A stretch of 64,000 nt of DNA from NCBI GenBank assembly GCA_016202545.1, contig JACQON010000007.1, forward strand, positions 1 through 64,000, written 5' to 3'. The translations under genes were made by a program, and so were the position numbers. Under the pieces are notes generated by a model. It was given only the letters and a program-made list of their open reading frames with translations. It was not told the origin of the DNA and ran no database searches. Positions 63,310-64,000 of this stretch are shown here, one piece after another. Position 1 is the first letter of the stretch. Each line of letters opens with the position of its first letter. Source of the stretch: Chloroflexota bacterium. GTDB lineage: Bacteria; Chloroflexota; Dehalococcoidia; Dehalococcoidales; JACQON01.

Positions 63310-63621
63310 TTATATTTTTTTCACCAGGATATCGCTCTCGTGCATGAGCAGGAGTTTCTCGTCGTCGATTTTCACTTCGGTCCCGGAGTATTTGGCAAAT
63401 ATGACCCGGTCGCCCACCGCGACTTCCACGGGTAGCCTGGTCCCGTTCTCGCTCGTCTTCCCCGGTCCGACGGCAACGACTTCGCCCTCCTGGGGCTTCT
63501 CTTTGGCGGTGTCGGGAAGGAACAGTCCCCCCTTGCTTATCTCTTCCCGCTCAATCGGCCTGACCACTAACCGGTCGCCCAGGGGCGTTATCTTTGACAC
63601 CGCTTTAGTTTTCCTGACCAT
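63310..63621 (-). CDS. groES: 10 kDa co-chaperonin GroES
   Basis: The lid of the GroEL chamber (103 aa). The core motif [22 protein letters not shown] and the mobile loop [14 protein letters not shown] are present, and the C-terminal part [20 protein letters not shown] is normal. A nine-residue N-terminal extension (MVRKTKAVS) precedes the core. No CIRCE (TTAGCACTC inverted repeat) was seen upstream, so HrcA control is not supported. Two zinc-ribbon genes lie upstream on the same strand. Confidence 0.97.
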   Translation of the reverse strand: MVRKTKAVSKITPLGDRLVVRPIEREEISKGGLFLPDTAKEKPQEGEVVAVGPGKTSENGTRLPVEVAVGDRVIFAKYSGTEVKIDDEKLLLMHESDILVKKI

Positions 63622-63708
63622 CTATACCTCCTTCATCTTTATTCATGTATCTCTATGTCTGTTGCATTGGTAGCTTCCCCGTGACGGCGCCCGATTCTTT
63701 CGGTCTCT

Positions 63709-63870
63709 TCACGCTGTCACCTTTTCGCACTCCCGGCACACCACCAGCGGCGGGAAGAACCGTGTCAGCATCCTCATCTCATCGAGCTGCCGGGCTTGCC
63801 CGCAAAACCGGCAGGTGAAGGTGGTCGTTTTTTCCTCTGGGGGCTGTTTATCTGACGCTTCTACGGTCAT
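63709..63870 (-). CDS. Small zinc-ribbon protein (53 aa), upstream of groES
   Basis: Too short for the ORF track. It starts MTVEASDKQPPEEK and carries FTCRFCGQARQLDEM and VVCREC, two CxxC pairs forming a zinc ribbon. Its ATG overlaps the stop of the FmdB-like gene as ATGA, and groES follows 87 bp later. The function is unknown; its place suggests co-expression with the chaperonin genes. Confidence 0.75.
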   Translation of the reverse strand: MTVEASDKQPPEEKTTTFTCRFCGQARQLDEMRMLTRFFPPLVVCRECEKVTA

Positions 63871-64000
63871 GATTTATCCTTTCCGCCGGCCGTCTCCAGT
63901 TTGCTGCCGTCTCCGCCGTGGTCAGCTTTGCCTTCGCCCGAGGGGTGGTTTTTCCTGCTATCGGTGACGTAGAACCCTGCCCCTTTGAAAATTATGCCCA
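63867..64000 (-). CDS. FmdB family zinc-ribbon protein, C-terminal part (runs off the window)
   Basis: Partial gene. The visible C-terminus begins GIIFKGAGFYVTDSRK, matching the conserved xxFKGSGFYxTD segment after the FmdB zinc ribbon, then a hydrophilic Gly/Lys tail (KADHGGDGSKLETAGGKDKS). The CxxC pairs would lie beyond the window end. The stop overlaps the next gene's start by 4 bp. Confidence 0.8.
   Translation of the reverse strand, partial: GIIFKGAGFYVTDSRKNHPSGEGKADHGGDGSKLETAGGKDKS

Noticed and set aside
63622-63708. CIRCE/HrcA operator before groES
   Set aside because: No TTAGCACTC-N9-GAGTGCTAA or close variant is present.

Overview
The window looks like a chromosomal segment of an anaerobic or facultative bacterium, most likely of the Chloroflexota (Dehalococcoidia-like). 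That placement is an inference from gene content: an archaeal-type phosphoglycerate mutase, dapL-type lysine synthesis, several UbiD paralogues, tripartite tricarboxylate transporters, an exosortase with an archaeal-style PEF-CTERM tail, and dispersed TGTCATTCTGAG-type repeats. No rRNA, phage, insertion sequence or CRISPR array was seen.

Layout. 1-10.4 kb: a carboxylate uptake and catabolism island with tctC-tctA-tctB on the plus strand, then on the minus strand a PaaG-like enoyl-CoA hydratase/isomerase, two UbiD decarboxylases, a dihydroorotate-dehydrogenase-like protein with ferredoxin domain and a DAO-type flavoenzyme. 10.5-14.1 kb: tRNA-Arg, a zinc-finger protein, a small membrane protein, a degenerate HNH remnant and a two-gene type II restriction-modification system. 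14.4-21.5 kb: a plus-strand housekeeping operon (apgM, tpiA, miaA, dapF, dapL, hflX, DMT transporter). 21.6-30.7 kb: class III aminotransferase, molybdopterin oxidoreductase, flavoprotein, HExxH lipoprotein, radical SAM protein and an HtrA-like protease.

30.9-48.5 kb: a long minus-strand molybdoenzyme block. Read in transcription order it holds a membrane dihaem cytochrome c, narG, narH, narJ, narI, a narK remnant split by a TehA/SLAC1-family gene, a Cys-containing hypothetical, tatA, mobA, a ThDP-dependent enzyme, a xanthine-dehydrogenase-type L/M/S enzyme and a third UbiD. 48.8-52.3 kb: rhomboid protease, tRNA-Met, methyltransferase and GH3-like ligase.

52.3-60.9 kb is the most unusual region: a histidine kinase and OmpR-type regulator are followed by a helically phased TTCAC array and a palindrome-bearing promoter. 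Then come two stand-alone pseudo-receivers that both lack the phospho-acceptor Asp, an anchored beta-rich protein, a CPBP-family protease, an exosortase/archaeosortase fused in one polypeptide to a PEF-CTERM cargo, a Fur-family regulator and a second membrane beta-rich protein. I read this as a candidate self-contained surface-sorting system with its own regulation. 60.9-64 kb: a repeat-rich spacer, then fmdB-like, zinc-ribbon, groES, groEL and another small zinc-ribbon gene on the minus strand.

A theme across the window is genes whose homology and Shine-Dalgarno sequences point to AUA, AUC or AUU start codons (tctA, hflX and the OmpR-type regulator). Function calls rest on motifs recognised by eye; no database search was run.
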